Source of the DNA: an uncultured Lachnospiraceae bacterium
GTDB taxonomy: Bacteria; Bacillota; Clostridia; Lachnospirales; Lachnospiraceae
Direction: 5' to 3'
DNA length: 64,000 bases
Assembly (NCBI GenBank): GCA_900553355.1
Contig: USDK01000005.1
Span: 1 to 64,000, forward strand
The notes beneath the pieces were generated by a model. The model was not told the DNA's origin, ran no database searches, and saw only the letters and a list, made by a program, of their open reading frames with translations. The translations under genes and the position numbers were made by a program. Shown one piece after another: positions 8,994 through 17,877 of the stretch. The first letter of the stretch is position 1, and every line of letters starts with the position of its first letter.

Positions 8994-9278
8994 ATGGCAA
9001 GTACTGTGGAAATGTTGGACGAATTACAGACCCGTGCCCTGCACGAAGAGGATATCAGGGAAAGACTGCTGGCGACACGAAAAGACAGCGACCCTCTGGG
9101 AGCTTTCTGCCGGGTCTGCCGGGAACTGGGATATGAGATCTATGAGATGGAGCTGGTGTGTGCGGGAGAAGAGTTTTATGCAGCCATGAAGCGCAGCACC
9201 AACGGCGGCGGAGAAAATTCTCCTAAGATTGACGGAGAAGATGATTTTTATGAACTGTTTATGGCAAGCATCGAGTGA
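8994..9278 (+). CDS. Small Nif11-like protein
   Basis: A 94-residue soluble protein with a good ribosome site (AAAGGAGAG). The part D-I-R-E-R-L-L-A-T-R-K-x-x-D-P-L-G-A-F-C-R-V-C-R-E-L-G-Y-E-I resembles the Nif11 fold seen in the leaders of some ribosomal peptides, and the tail STNGGG then DDFYELFMASI is a pattern of small Lachnospiraceae proteins of this kind. No modifying enzyme or peptide exporter is adjacent, so a leader role is not supported. It lies 13 bp before the DmpA-type peptidase and is probably co-transcribed with it. Function unknown. Confidence 0.5.
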   Translation: MASTVEMLDELQTRALHEEDIRERLLATRKDSDPLGAFCRVCRELGYEIYEMELVCAGEEFYAAMKRSTNGGGENSPKIDGEDDFYELFMASIE

Positions 9279-9291
9279 GAGGAGCAGGGAT

Positions 9292-10260
9292 ATGAAGCGG
9301 GAGATCAGTATCAGGGAAATAGAAGGAATCAGAATCGGCCAGGCTCAGGACGATAAGGCCGGGACAGGATGTACGGTCTTTCTCTCGGAAACAGGTATGA
9401 AGGCAGGACTGGATGTCCGGGGCGGCGGGCCTGCATCCAGAGAATCAGAGCTTTTGAATCCTCTGGCAGCAGCCCAGGAAATCTATGGAATCGTGCTGGC
9501 AGGAGGGAGTGCCTTTGGCCTTGGCGCGGCAGACGGAGTGATGCAGTATCTGGAAGAGAGAGGAATCGGGTTTGATGTAGGGGTGACGAAGGTGCCGCTG
9601 GTATGCCAGTCCGATCTCTTTGATCTGACCGTCGCAGATCCATTTACAAGGCCGGATCGTTCGATGGGGTACGAAGCATGTAAAAATGCGGAAAAGGGAA
9701 ATTATCAGGATGGCAATTTTGGAGCAGGATGTGGGGCTACTGTCGGCAAATTTGCAGGTATGGATTTTTGTATGAAGTCTGGAATCGGAAGCTATGCAGT
9801 AGAGCTGAACGGACTGCAGGTAGGAGCCGTAGTGGCGGTGAATGCCCTGGGTGATATCTATGACTGGAAAACGGGCAGAAAGATTGCCGGGCTTCTGGGG
9901 GAAGATAAGAAATCCTTCCGGAAGACTGAGGAACTGATGTATGCGAGTACGGAAGTGGTAGAAAATAAATTCACAGGTAATACCACAATTGGCGTGGTCA
10001 TGACCAATGCAGATTTTGGGAAAGCTTCTCTTTGTAAGATTGCAGGGATGGCTCATGACGGATACGCCAGGTCTGTCCGGCCCGTCCATACGACCGCAGA
10101 TGGAGACAGCATTTATGCGGTCTCCACAGGGACAGTACAGGCGGACCAGGATCTTACTGGAACGCTGGCGGCCGAGGTGATGAGCGAGGCTATCATCCGT
10201 GCGGTCACCAGCGCAGAAAGTGCATATGGATTTCCGGCATACCGGGATCTGTCTGTTTAA
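9292..10260 (+). CDS. P1 family peptidase (DmpA/BapA-type, MEROPS S58)
   Basis: A 322-residue N-terminal-nucleophile aminopeptidase. The ATG at 9292 follows GAGAGGAGCAGGG; a reading frame opening earlier at 9229 lacks a ribosome site. Features of the DmpA family are GIRIGQAQDDKAGTGCTV, the RGGGPASRES loop, LAGGSAFGLGAADGV, and the self-cleavage point before Thr in GNTTIGVVMTNA. Cleavage there would yield alpha and beta chains with a new N-terminal threonine nucleophile. Relatives remove N-terminal residues from small peptides, D-amino-acid amides or beta-peptides. The gene converges with the X-Pro peptidase and the two stop codons overlap by 4 bp. Confidence 0.88.
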   Translation: MKREISIREIEGIRIGQAQDDKAGTGCTVFLSETGMKAGLDVRGGGPASRESELLNPLAAAQEIYGIVLAGGSAFGLGAADGVMQYLEERGIGFDVGVTKVPLVCQSDLFDLTVADPFTRPDRSMGYEACKNAEKGNYQDGNFGAGCGATVGKFAGMDFCMKSGIGSYAVELNGLQVGAVVAVNALGDIYDWKTGRKIAGLLGEDKKSFRKTEELMYASTEVVENKFTGNTTIGVVMTNADFGKASLCKIAGMAHDGYARSVRPVHTTADGDSIYAVSTGTVQADQDLTGTLAAEVMSEAIIRAVTSAESAYGFPAYRDLSV

Positions 10261-12377
10261 CTGATCTGGCGGTCCTTCGTTTCCACTGTGACCGGAACGA
10301 CTGCATTTACAGAAGCATTGTCGATTTCGATGGAGTATGTTTTATGGATCATACAGTTTACCGGATCTTCGGTAGCAACCACCAGGGCAAGGCGGTGTCC
10401 CGGTTCCACTGTATATCTGGTCGCGCACAGATATACATGGTAATCGTGGTACTCGCCTTTTTTCAGTTCAATACTGTCTGCCGCTGTCTCCGGTTCATAG
10501 CCGGCCCCCGGATTACAGAGGTCTGCGAAAGCACGAGTGATGACGCGGTAATTTTTATGTACGGTGGAGAATTCTGCTTCATCAAAGGGTGGCAGATCTC
10601 CGCCGTTTATGATTCCGCCTTTTTTTACTGTTTTTACGGGGATGATGTTTCTCTCCGGATCAGTTGTCTGAATGCTGTCAAATGCTTCATCGCATACATC
10701 ACAGAGAAGAACTGCGATTTCCACATCATCCATTCTTCCGGAAACCTTTGAAGAACCCAGCTGCATCGTCAGCGTGTCTACGTCATTTCTGTTTTCCGGG
10801 TTAAAGTCGTTTTCAATATCCCCGTCTTTTAATGCGGCTCTTAAGTTCAGGCATACGGTTCCCTGGATCGTTACCGGCTCTTCAAAAGGAGCCGTCACAT
10901 ATCGTCTGCCCATATTTGTGGACTTTACGCCCATCACATCATCAAAGTTTTCGGCGCTGATACCGGCAGCCTCCCAGTCTGTATCAATGACAGTAGTGCC
11001 GGCAGCGTTGCTTTCAAGCTTCATGGTATGTCCGGTATCCCAGGAATCGGCAGTTTCCCATTTCTTCTGATCGTAGTTTGTCTGCACAAGAACTGCAGGC
11101 ATCGCCTCTGCACCGTTTTCGATACCGTACAGATAGTGAGAAATCCATTCGTTGACAATATCATCATAGAATCTGCCATTGATCAGGATCCCGTAATTTT
11201 TGTTCGGCATGGTCGGCGTGATATGTGGTCCCTGGTGAAGGATTGTCTTTACAGTCTGACCGGATTGCTGGAATGCTTTCAGCATCATTTCAAACTGTTT
11301 CGTAGATACGTTTTCATCATTCAATCCCTGCACGATCAATGCGCTGCATCGGATCCTGTCCGCATGTAAACGGTAATTTCCGCTTCCCCAGAAGTCCTCG
11401 TCATAGTCAAATCCACATTTCAGCTGCCGCAGACTCAGCTCATGATGAAATGCGGCGATGTCGTCCAGCTGCTTTTCTGTTAAAGTCTCATCGTTATAGC
11501 GGCTGGAACAGAAGTATGCAAGATAGCTGTTCAGCATCTCTTTTGGCCAGTAGCGCTGTGCGCCCTGCATGTTCTGCTGGCTGTACCAGTCAGAGATACC
11601 GGCTACGGGAACGATCGTCTTTAGTCCTTCTACGCCGGTGGTAGCCACGGCGAAGGGCATGGTTCCTGCATAAGATCTTCCGGTCATGGCAACATTGCCG
11701 TTTGACCAGTCCGCTGCTGTGGTGATCGTACCTTCTCTGTCTGCATAGGCAGTGCGGTCGCCGTGCAGCCATTCTACCACAGATTTGAATGCGTCTCTCT
11801 CATAATCAGATCCGACATAGTTAAATCCATCGGACCCCAGAGCCCCGAATCCGGCGCTTGCGATTACGGCAAACCCGCGTACAAGATAATAATTGAAGTT
11901 ATCAAGATTTTCGTAGACCATGCTGTTGTGGTTCCCTTTATCCGGATAATACCAGTCTGAAGGATCTGCCTTCAGTGCAAGCTCCATGGCGCTGATAGAA
12001 CCGGTGGGAACACGGGGATCTACTTTGCGGTCAAGATCCGCAAAGTCAAATCTGCGGTACTCCTTATCAGCCACCTCTTTCATGTGGTCATAGCCGTCAT
12101 CCTGGACACCGGCGCAGTAGGGCCTTGCTTCGAACACAGATGCGGCCTTATAGTTTCCTTCCACGGCGCTTTTTGGAACCTGGACGAGCACCTTGATCAG
12201 GTCGCGCCTGCCGTCTCCGTCCATGTCATAATCTGACTCCACGTACACACAATATCTTACGATGTCCGATGTAGCAGGATCATAGTCCTTGCCGGTTTTT
12301 CCGTCTGTAAATGGGAAAACCGGCTGCGCCAGTCCGTTTTCAAATACTGGTACTTTGCTGTAATGTTTCTCTTTCAT
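10257..12377 (-). CDS. Xaa-Pro dipeptidyl-peptidase family hydrolase (S15)
   Basis: A 706-residue alpha/beta hydrolase of the S15/CocE group. The nucleophile elbow is G-R-S-Y-A-G-T-M-P-F near residue 235, preceded by the N-terminal VYVESDYDMDGDGRRDLIKV cap region. The catalytic Asp is expected in LIVQGLNDENVS and the His in LHQGPHITP. The C-terminal third is a jelly roll (galactose-binding-like) as in PepX and cocaine esterase. No signal peptide is seen, so it is cytosolic. It would release X-Pro dipeptides during growth on proline-rich peptides. A GGGAGG site precedes the ATG. It pairs by position, not orientation, with the DmpA-type peptidase. Confidence 0.88.
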   Translation of the reverse strand: MKEKHYSKVPVFENGLAQPVFPFTDGKTGKDYDPATSDIVRYCVYVESDYDMDGDGRRDLIKVLVQVPKSAVEGNYKAASVFEARPYCAGVQDDGYDHMKEVADKEYRRFDFADLDRKVDPRVPTGSISAMELALKADPSDWYYPDKGNHNSMVYENLDNFNYYLVRGFAVIASAGFGALGSDGFNYVGSDYERDAFKSVVEWLHGDRTAYADREGTITTAADWSNGNVAMTGRSYAGTMPFAVATTGVEGLKTIVPVAGISDWYSQQNMQGAQRYWPKEMLNSYLAYFCSSRYNDETLTEKQLDDIAAFHHELSLRQLKCGFDYDEDFWGSGNYRLHADRIRCSALIVQGLNDENVSTKQFEMMLKAFQQSGQTVKTILHQGPHITPTMPNKNYGILINGRFYDDIVNEWISHYLYGIENGAEAMPAVLVQTNYDQKKWETADSWDTGHTMKLESNAAGTTVIDTDWEAAGISAENFDDVMGVKSTNMGRRYVTAPFEEPVTIQGTVCLNLRAALKDGDIENDFNPENRNDVDTLTMQLGSSKVSGRMDDVEIAVLLCDVCDEAFDSIQTTDPERNIIPVKTVKKGGIINGGDLPPFDEAEFSTVHKNYRVITRAFADLCNPGAGYEPETAADSIELKKGEYHDYHVYLCATRYTVEPGHRLALVVATEDPVNCMIHKTYSIEIDNASVNAVVPVTVETKDRQIS

Positions 12378-12561
12378 GGTAAACCTCCCGGCTTATAATA
12401 AATTTTTTTGAACTCCTGATAAACAGTATAAATTTTTCTGGGGAGATAGTCAATTATTGTAATAAATAGAATCTTTAGAAATCTTTAAGATTATTTTTCA
12501 CAAAAACATAACAAATTAGGTGTAGAGTAGTGTGCGATCAAAGACAGGAAGGAGTTTTTGT

Positions 12562-13611
12562 ATGAACAGGGACAGGAAAACACTTGTAAGTATCGTCGTC
12601 CCCTGCTTTAACGAGGAAGAAGTACTTCCGATCTATATCCATGCAATGGAAAAGATCATTAAGGCAATGAAGACTGCGGACGTGGAGATCATTTTTGTGG
12701 ACGATGGATCGACGGACCGGACGGCAGAGATTTTGAAACAATTTCATAAGAAGCGAGACAGTTATCGCTATCTGTCTTTTTCACGAAACTTTGGGAAAGA
12801 AGCAGCGATGTATGCAGGGATGCAGGCTGCCAGAGGGGACTATGTGGCAGTCATGGATGCGGATCTCCAGGATCCGCCGGAATACATTCCTCTTATGCTG
12901 CAGACACTGAAAAAAGGGGAATACGACTGTGTGGCGACCCGCAGGGAAGACCGGACGGGGGAAGCAAGGATCCGTTCTTTCTTATCCGGGGCGTTCTATA
13001 AATGCATCAATCGGCTTTCGAAAGTGAAGATTGAGGAGGGCGCCAGGGACTTCCGGATGATGAACCGGAAAATGACCGATGCCATCCTGGCTCTGGGAGA
13101 ACGTAACAGATTTTCCAAAGGACTGTTCGGATGGGTCGGATTTAAGACCAAGTGGCTGCCTTATCACAATGTGGAGCGTGCGGCAGGAGATACCAAATGG
13201 TCGATGACAAAGTTGTTCCGGTATTCTCTGGACGGAATCCTGGGTTTTTCCACAGTCCCGTTATCTGTGGCATCCTATGGAGGGATTCTTTTCTGCGGCG
13301 TGGCATTTGCAATGATGCTGTTTTTGGTTATTAAAAATATTTTCTGGCATGACCCAGTGGCAGGCTGGCCGTCTATGATGTGTGTCATCTTCTTTATCGG
13401 CGGCGTTCAGCTTCTGTGCCTTGGAATCATCGGCCAGTATCTTGCCAGGGCTTATACAGAGATCAAAGATCGGCCAATCTATATTTTAAGGAGTTCCAGC
13501 GATGAAGAAGATCAGACACAGCAGGAGACTTTTGTTTCCACTCGTTCTTACAGTCATACCGATCATCCTTTTTCTGATGAAGATAAGCGGAGGATATCTG
13601 GCGGGATCTGA
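12562..13611 (+). CDS. Polyprenyl-phosphate glycosyltransferase (GtrB/DPM-like, GT2)
   Basis: A 349-residue GT2 enzyme starting at ATG 12562 behind GGAAGGAG. The catalytic domain (residues 8-210) has VSIVVPCFNEEEVLP, FVDDGSTDRT and the metal-binding VMDADLQDPPE. Two membrane helices follow at about 235-265 and 275-300, then IGQYLARAYTEIKDRPIYIL, the usual C-terminus of the family. The last about 35 codons run on in a hydrophilic tail and overlap the next gene by 110 bp. It would load a sugar onto undecaprenyl phosphate for use outside the membrane by a GT-C enzyme, here most likely the adjacent YfhO protein. Confidence 0.88.
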   Translation: MNRDRKTLVSIVVPCFNEEEVLPIYIHAMEKIIKAMKTADVEIIFVDDGSTDRTAEILKQFHKKRDSYRYLSFSRNFGKEAAMYAGMQAARGDYVAVMDADLQDPPEYIPLMLQTLKKGEYDCVATRREDRTGEARIRSFLSGAFYKCINRLSKVKIEEGARDFRMMNRKMTDAILALGERNRFSKGLFGWVGFKTKWLPYHNVERAAGDTKWSMTKLFRYSLDGILGFSTVPLSVASYGGILFCGVAFAMMLFLVIKNIFWHDPVAGWPSMMCVIFFIGGVQLLCLGIIGQYLARAYTEIKDRPIYILRSSSDEEDQTQQETFVSTRSYSHTDHPFSDEDKRRISGGI

Positions 13612-16078
13612 GACTGACTGGCTGTCCCAGCATATCGTATTTCCAGAATATTTCCGGCAGAGATTCTATGAGACGGGCAATCTTTTCCCGGATTTTGCCA
13701 TGGAGATCGGGGCAGGCCAGAATATTTATAACTTCGGATATTATGGGCTCTACAATCCTTTATATCTGCTTTCCTTTCTGCTCCCCTTTGTAGATATGGC
13801 AGTTTATGTACAGGGGATGATGCTGGCAGCATGGATCGCGGACGGACTGCTCTGTTACTTATGGCTGTCCAGGGAACATTTCCGGGAGGAGGAAAGCTTT
13901 TTTGCCTCTCTCTTCCTGATACTGGCAGGGCCGGTGGTGTTTCATACTTCCATGCAGATCATGTTTGTCAGTTACCTGCCCTTCCTTCTCCTTACACTGA
14001 TGGGGTATGACAGGTATTGCCGGACGGGGAAATATGCGCTTTTGACCCTGGGAGTACTTGGCATGGTGCTGACCAGCTTTTATTTTGCAGTGGGCGGGGG
14101 GACGGCTCTTCTGATCTATGGCCTGTGCGGATGGAAGAAAGAGTGGGCCTCGTCTCCGGTGGGACTGATCCGACACCTGTGGAAGCAGTTTTATCCCGCG
14201 TTTTTCGGCGGCCTTTTATCCTTTTTCTATCTGGTACCGGTGTTTTTTGCCATGCTCGGTGGAAGAAGTAGTGAAGGAAACAGTTACAGTCTTCAGGATC
14301 TTCTGCTCCCTCAGATCAGTCTGTGGAAAATACTCTACAGTCCATATGGGATGGGACTGACTGCTATGGCAGTCATAATCCTTGCGGTCAGTCTGTTTTA
14401 CCGGAGGGGAAAGGAAAAATACCTGGCAGTCTGTCTGTCCTTGATGCTGCTCCTTCCCGCCGCGGCTTTTGTACTGAATGGCGGCTTATATCTGCGGATG
14501 AAGGCATACATTCCGTTTCTTCCTCTGATGGCATATCTGGCAGCAGCCTTTCTTCAAAAAATACAGGAAAAAAGTCTGGAGAACTGGCGGCTCCTTGCCG
14601 GATATATCATGGCAGCTCTTGTGCTGCTTTATGGAAGCTGGAATCATGGGATCGCTGACACAGAGAGAGCTGTCATTTATGTAGATCTGGTTATGTGTGG
14701 CATTTTTCTCCTGATTTCCGTCCGGCTGTGGAAAAGAGCGGCCTGCCTGGGGATACTGGCCTGTCTGACCCTAGCGTCTGTCTGTCAGGTTTATTTGGAG
14801 AGAGAGCATCTGGTAAAAGCAGACTGGATGAAGGAATTTCAGGATGCTGGTCTGAAAGAAGCCATGGAACAGATCCGCGCAGAGGATCCGGGCCTGTATA
14901 GGATGGAGATCCGGGGAACCAGAGAACAGGAGAAGGCAGCCGATAATCAGTCACTGGTGCCGGGACAGAACGTGACAACAATCTATTCCTCTATCAGCAA
15001 TGCAGACTATGAGGCATTCCGGGAGGAAATCTTTCACCTGAACCGTCCGGCAAGAAATGATCTGATGCAGGAGGCTTCCAATAATCCAGTCTTCCTGAAC
15101 TTAATGGGGGTAAAATATCTGCTGATCCGGACAGACACCGGAGCGGAGATCCCGGAAGGGTATATAAAAATAGGGGAGACCGGAGATATAGCGATTTATG
15201 AAAATCAGAATGTCGCGCCTGTCGGCTATGTGACAGACCGGCTTATATCCCGGAAAACATTTAAGAATCTTTCCTGGCCGGAAAAACAGCTGGCGTTGAC
15301 AGGCGTTTCTGTGGCCGGGAACAGTGATAAGGTGTCTCTGACCTCTGAAATAAGGGAAGCAGATCTGACATCTCTGGAAAAGGCATATGATATTTCAAAA
15401 GAAGGGAAAACACAGACCATATCGCTGGAAGACAGGCAGGAAGGCGATCAGTACCTGTTCCTGAAATTTGATGTGAAAAACCAGCATCGTTCTTCGGACG
15501 TATCCATTACAGTGAATGGGGAGACGAACAAGCAGAGTGCGACCAGTGGCTACGCTTATTTCAACGGCAACAAGACCTTTTATTATGTGTGCAGCCTGGA
15601 AAATGTGGATGAGCTGAAGATTACCTTTGGAGAAGGCTCCTATGAGATCTCTGACGTGAAAGCCTGGTATGGAAGTACAGACAGGGAAAAGGCAGAGGTA
15701 ACAGGACAGATCGTGGATGTGGGTCTCTCTCTGGACAGAGACGGGGACGGCCTTACCGGAAGCTTTGAAACACCGACCGATGGCTACCTGATCACGTCTA
15801 TCCCTTACGATGAGGGCTTTACAGTACTGGTGGATGGTCAAAAGGCAGAAACAGAACAGGTCAACGGGGGATTTCTGGGAGTCCCGGTGGAGGCAGGGAA
15901 ACATAAGGTAGAGATTCAGTATCATGCGGCAGGGAAAACAGCCGGGATGGCGGTTACGGGCATAGCAGTCCTTTTGCTGGCGGCGGATTGGATACGAAGA
16001 TTGTACCGCCGCCGTTTCTATGTTAAACTAAAGGAAAATGAAGGAAAGAGCAGGGACAGACATTATGCCAGTTTTTGA
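13502..16078 (+). CDS. YfhO family membrane protein (GT-C type glycosyltransferase)
   Basis: An 858-residue protein with about 12-13 transmembrane helices in the first 460 residues, a large outside domain and a last helix near 825-845. Recognisable YfhO features are the GSETDWLSQHIVFPEYF loop with acidic residues after helix 1, NFGYYGLYNPLYLLSFLLP and the C-terminal GYLITSIPYDEGFTVLVDGQ followed by G-K-H-K-V-E-I-Q-Y. In Bacillus, YfhO glycosylates lipoteichoic acid with sugar carried on a lipid made by a GtrB-like partner. The same pair occurs here, with AAGGAG before ATG 13502 and a 110-bp overlap with the upstream gene. The acceptor polymer is not known. Confidence 0.85.
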   Translation: MKKIRHSRRLLFPLVLTVIPIILFLMKISGGYLAGSETDWLSQHIVFPEYFRQRFYETGNLFPDFAMEIGAGQNIYNFGYYGLYNPLYLLSFLLPFVDMAVYVQGMMLAAWIADGLLCYLWLSREHFREEESFFASLFLILAGPVVFHTSMQIMFVSYLPFLLLTLMGYDRYCRTGKYALLTLGVLGMVLTSFYFAVGGGTALLIYGLCGWKKEWASSPVGLIRHLWKQFYPAFFGGLLSFFYLVPVFFAMLGGRSSEGNSYSLQDLLLPQISLWKILYSPYGMGLTAMAVIILAVSLFYRRGKEKYLAVCLSLMLLLPAAAFVLNGGLYLRMKAYIPFLPLMAYLAAAFLQKIQEKSLENWRLLAGYIMAALVLLYGSWNHGIADTERAVIYVDLVMCGIFLLISVRLWKRAACLGILACLTLASVCQVYLEREHLVKADWMKEFQDAGLKEAMEQIRAEDPGLYRMEIRGTREQEKAADNQSLVPGQNVTTIYSSISNADYEAFREEIFHLNRPARNDLMQEASNNPVFLNLMGVKYLLIRTDTGAEIPEGYIKIGETGDIAIYENQNVAPVGYVTDRLISRKTFKNLSWPEKQLALTGVSVAGNSDKVSLTSEIREADLTSLEKAYDISKEGKTQTISLEDRQEGDQYLFLKFDVKNQHRSSDVSITVNGETNKQSATSGYAYFNGNKTFYYVCSLENVDELKITFGEGSYEISDVKAWYGSTDREKAEVTGQIVDVGLSLDRDGDGLTGSFETPTDGYLITSIPYDEGFTVLVDGQKAETEQVNGGFLGVPVEAGKHKVEIQYHAAGKTAGMAVTGIAVLLLAADWIRRLYRRRFYVKLKENEGKSRDRHYASF

Positions 16079-17549
16079 TTTTAAAAATTCACCAGAGGAG
16101 CAGAAGGCTTCGGAATGTACATATGAAATTTTCTATTCCAGTAATCCAGAGGCAAGCGCCGATCATCCGATGCTGGTACTGGACAACCGGGAAGGGCAGC
16201 TTAAGCATCATTCCAACGGGACCTTTACCAATCCTATCCGGAAGACCGCTTTTGAATTTAAAGATGAGACAGGCACGGTCAGCGCGGATATCTTGAAGAT
16301 TGATGCCCGGTTTGTGAGCTTGTTGAAATGGCTGGGAGAGAATCATATTAATGTGCGCCTGTCCGGAGCAGTGCGTGAAGACGGCTATGCGGTATATAAG
16401 ATTCGGGAGATTGCGTTTGGCGGAGGCTCCAAGCTCTCTGCGGAAGACGGGTTCCTGCAGTTTATGATCGAGCGTCTGCTTTCAAGTGATGCACCGTCCG
16501 AGGAGATTCCGGATGAGGACGAAGAGGAGAACGGAGACAGCATGAAGCTGACCAGTATCCAGAGTATCACGGATTTCATGAATTGTGCAGGCAGGACACT
16601 TCCCGATAATATCCGTCTCTGGGCCAGGAGAAATCTGGCGGTAGCCAGATCCAACGAGGTATCCCAGGAAGAGCGGCGCCACGCCCAGAGGGCGTTGTCC
16701 ATCATGATGAATATCCACTGGAAGAGTGATTATTTCCAGGCGATTGATCCTGAGGAAGCCCGCCGCATCCTGGATGAGGAACTCTATGGGATGGAGCAGG
16801 TCAAGCAAAGGATCATCGAGACCATCATCCAGATCAACCGTACACATACATTGCCAGCCTATGGGCTTCTGCTGGTAGGACCGGCAGGTACCGGAAAGTC
16901 TCAGATCGCCTATGCGGTAGCCAGGATATTAAAACTTCCCTGGACAACTCTTGATATGAGCTCCATCAACGACCCGGAGCAGCTGACAGGAAGTTCCAGG
17001 ATCTATGCCAACGCGAAACCGGGGATCATCATGGATGCCTTTTCCATGGCGGGAGAATCAAACCTGGTATTTATCATCAATGAGCTGGATAAGGCAGCGG
17101 CCGGAAAAGGAAATGGGAATCCGGCGGATGTGCTCTTAACGCTGCTGGATAATCTTGGGTTCACAGATAATTATATCGAGTGCATGATCCCGACGGTAGG
17201 GGTGTATCCGATTGCCACTGCCAATGACAAGGATCAGATCAGCGCGCCTTTGATGTCCCGGTTTGCGGTAATCGAGATTCCGGATTATACGCCGGAGGAG
17301 AAGAAGGTGATCTTCTCAAGATATGCGCTTCCGAAGGTTCTGAAGAGAATCGGAATGCAGGAAAACGAATGCACACTGACCCGGGACGGGCTGGATGCAG
17401 TGATCGATCTGCATAAGAATACCAGCGGAATCCGGGACTTGGAACAGGCGGCAGAACATCTGGCGGCCAATGCCCTGTACCAGATCGAGGTGGATCACGT
17501 AGAGTCTGTTGTTTTTGATGCAGATATGGTGCGCGCATTGCTGGGGTAG
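16065..17549 (+). CDS. AAA family ATPase
   Basis: A 494-residue protein with an N-terminal domain of unknown kind (1-150), a linker, and a C-terminal AAA ATPase. The Walker A is GPAGTGKS (272-279), Walker B LVFIINELDKAA, sensor 1 in YPIATANDKDQI, and an arginine-finger candidate is PLMSRF. The layout is nearest to MoxR/Lon-type ATPase modules, but no protease residues are present. I prefer ATG 16065, though ATG 16038 in the same frame is possible; either way it overlaps yfhO. It is followed closely by DUF1294 and the interrupted macro-domain gene. Function unknown. Confidence 0.75.
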   Translation: MPVFDFKNSPEEQKASECTYEIFYSSNPEASADHPMLVLDNREGQLKHHSNGTFTNPIRKTAFEFKDETGTVSADILKIDARFVSLLKWLGENHINVRLSGAVREDGYAVYKIREIAFGGGSKLSAEDGFLQFMIERLLSSDAPSEEIPDEDEEENGDSMKLTSIQSITDFMNCAGRTLPDNIRLWARRNLAVARSNEVSQEERRHAQRALSIMMNIHWKSDYFQAIDPEEARRILDEELYGMEQVKQRIIETIIQINRTHTLPAYGLLLVGPAGTGKSQIAYAVARILKLPWTTLDMSSINDPEQLTGSSRIYANAKPGIIMDAFSMAGESNLVFIINELDKAAAGKGNGNPADVLLTLLDNLGFTDNYIECMIPTVGVYPIATANDKDQISAPLMSRFAVIEIPDYTPEEKKVIFSRYALPKVLKRIGMQENECTLTRDGLDAVIDLHKNTSGIRDLEQAAEHLAANALYQIEVDHVESVVFDADMVRALLG

Positions 17550-17558
17550 AGGTGGACT

Positions 17559-17798
17559 GTGTATTTTCTTATTTTTATCAATCTGGCGGCGTTTACAGCC
17601 TTTGGCATCGATAAACGAAGAGCCAGAAAGCATCAGTACCGGATCAGTGAGGCCGCGCTTCTGGGACTTGCCCTGATTGGCGGCGCGGCCGGAGCAACGG
17701 CAGGAATGTATCTGTTCCATCATAAGACAAAAAAGCCTTTGTTCCGTATAGTTCCAGTGATGTTTGCCGTGCAGGCGGTTCTTTTGCTTCTCTTTTAA
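17559..17798 (+). CDS. DUF1294 membrane protein
   Basis: A 79-residue protein with two or three hydrophobic helices and the DUF1294 hallmark FGIDKRRARKHQYRISEAAL followed by GGAAGATAGMYLFHHKTKK. The start is a GTG with an overlapping AGAGGTGG ribosome site, 9 bp after the ATPase stop. Members are small inner-membrane proteins of unknown role, sometimes fused to cold-shock domains. It ends 33 bp before the split macro-domain gene and probably shared its transcript. Confidence 0.8.
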   Translation: MYFLIFINLAAFTAFGIDKRRARKHQYRISEAALLGLALIGGAAGATAGMYLFHHKTKKPLFRIVPVMFAVQAVLLLLF

Positions 17799-17831
17799 GA
17801 AAAAAGTTTCAGTTGAGGAGGAATATGGCAG

Positions 17832-17877
17832 ATGAAAGAAAAAAAGAAGACAACATTCCGGGCCATACGCGGTGATA
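17832..17877 (+). pseudogene. 5' fragment of a macro-domain gene, cut by the mobile element
   Basis: Fourteen codons (MKEKKKTTFRAIRG) behind a GAGGAG site lead into the GAT codon of a shared GATA. The R-G-D motif at the end is the usual start of macro domains. The rest of the gene begins at 30697 in the same frame, so this is the left half of one gene. After the junction the frame reads into element DNA. An overlapping ATG at 17825 in another frame gives only 16 codons and no family match. Confidence 0.8.

Noticed and set aside
17825..17875. MADERKKEDNIPGHTR as a small gene, or the left fragment as a guanine deaminase start
   Set aside because: The overlapping frame from 17832 continues in frame into the macro domain at 30697, which explains the sequence fully. 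The F-R-A-I-R-G-D match to amidohydrolase starts was only superficial.
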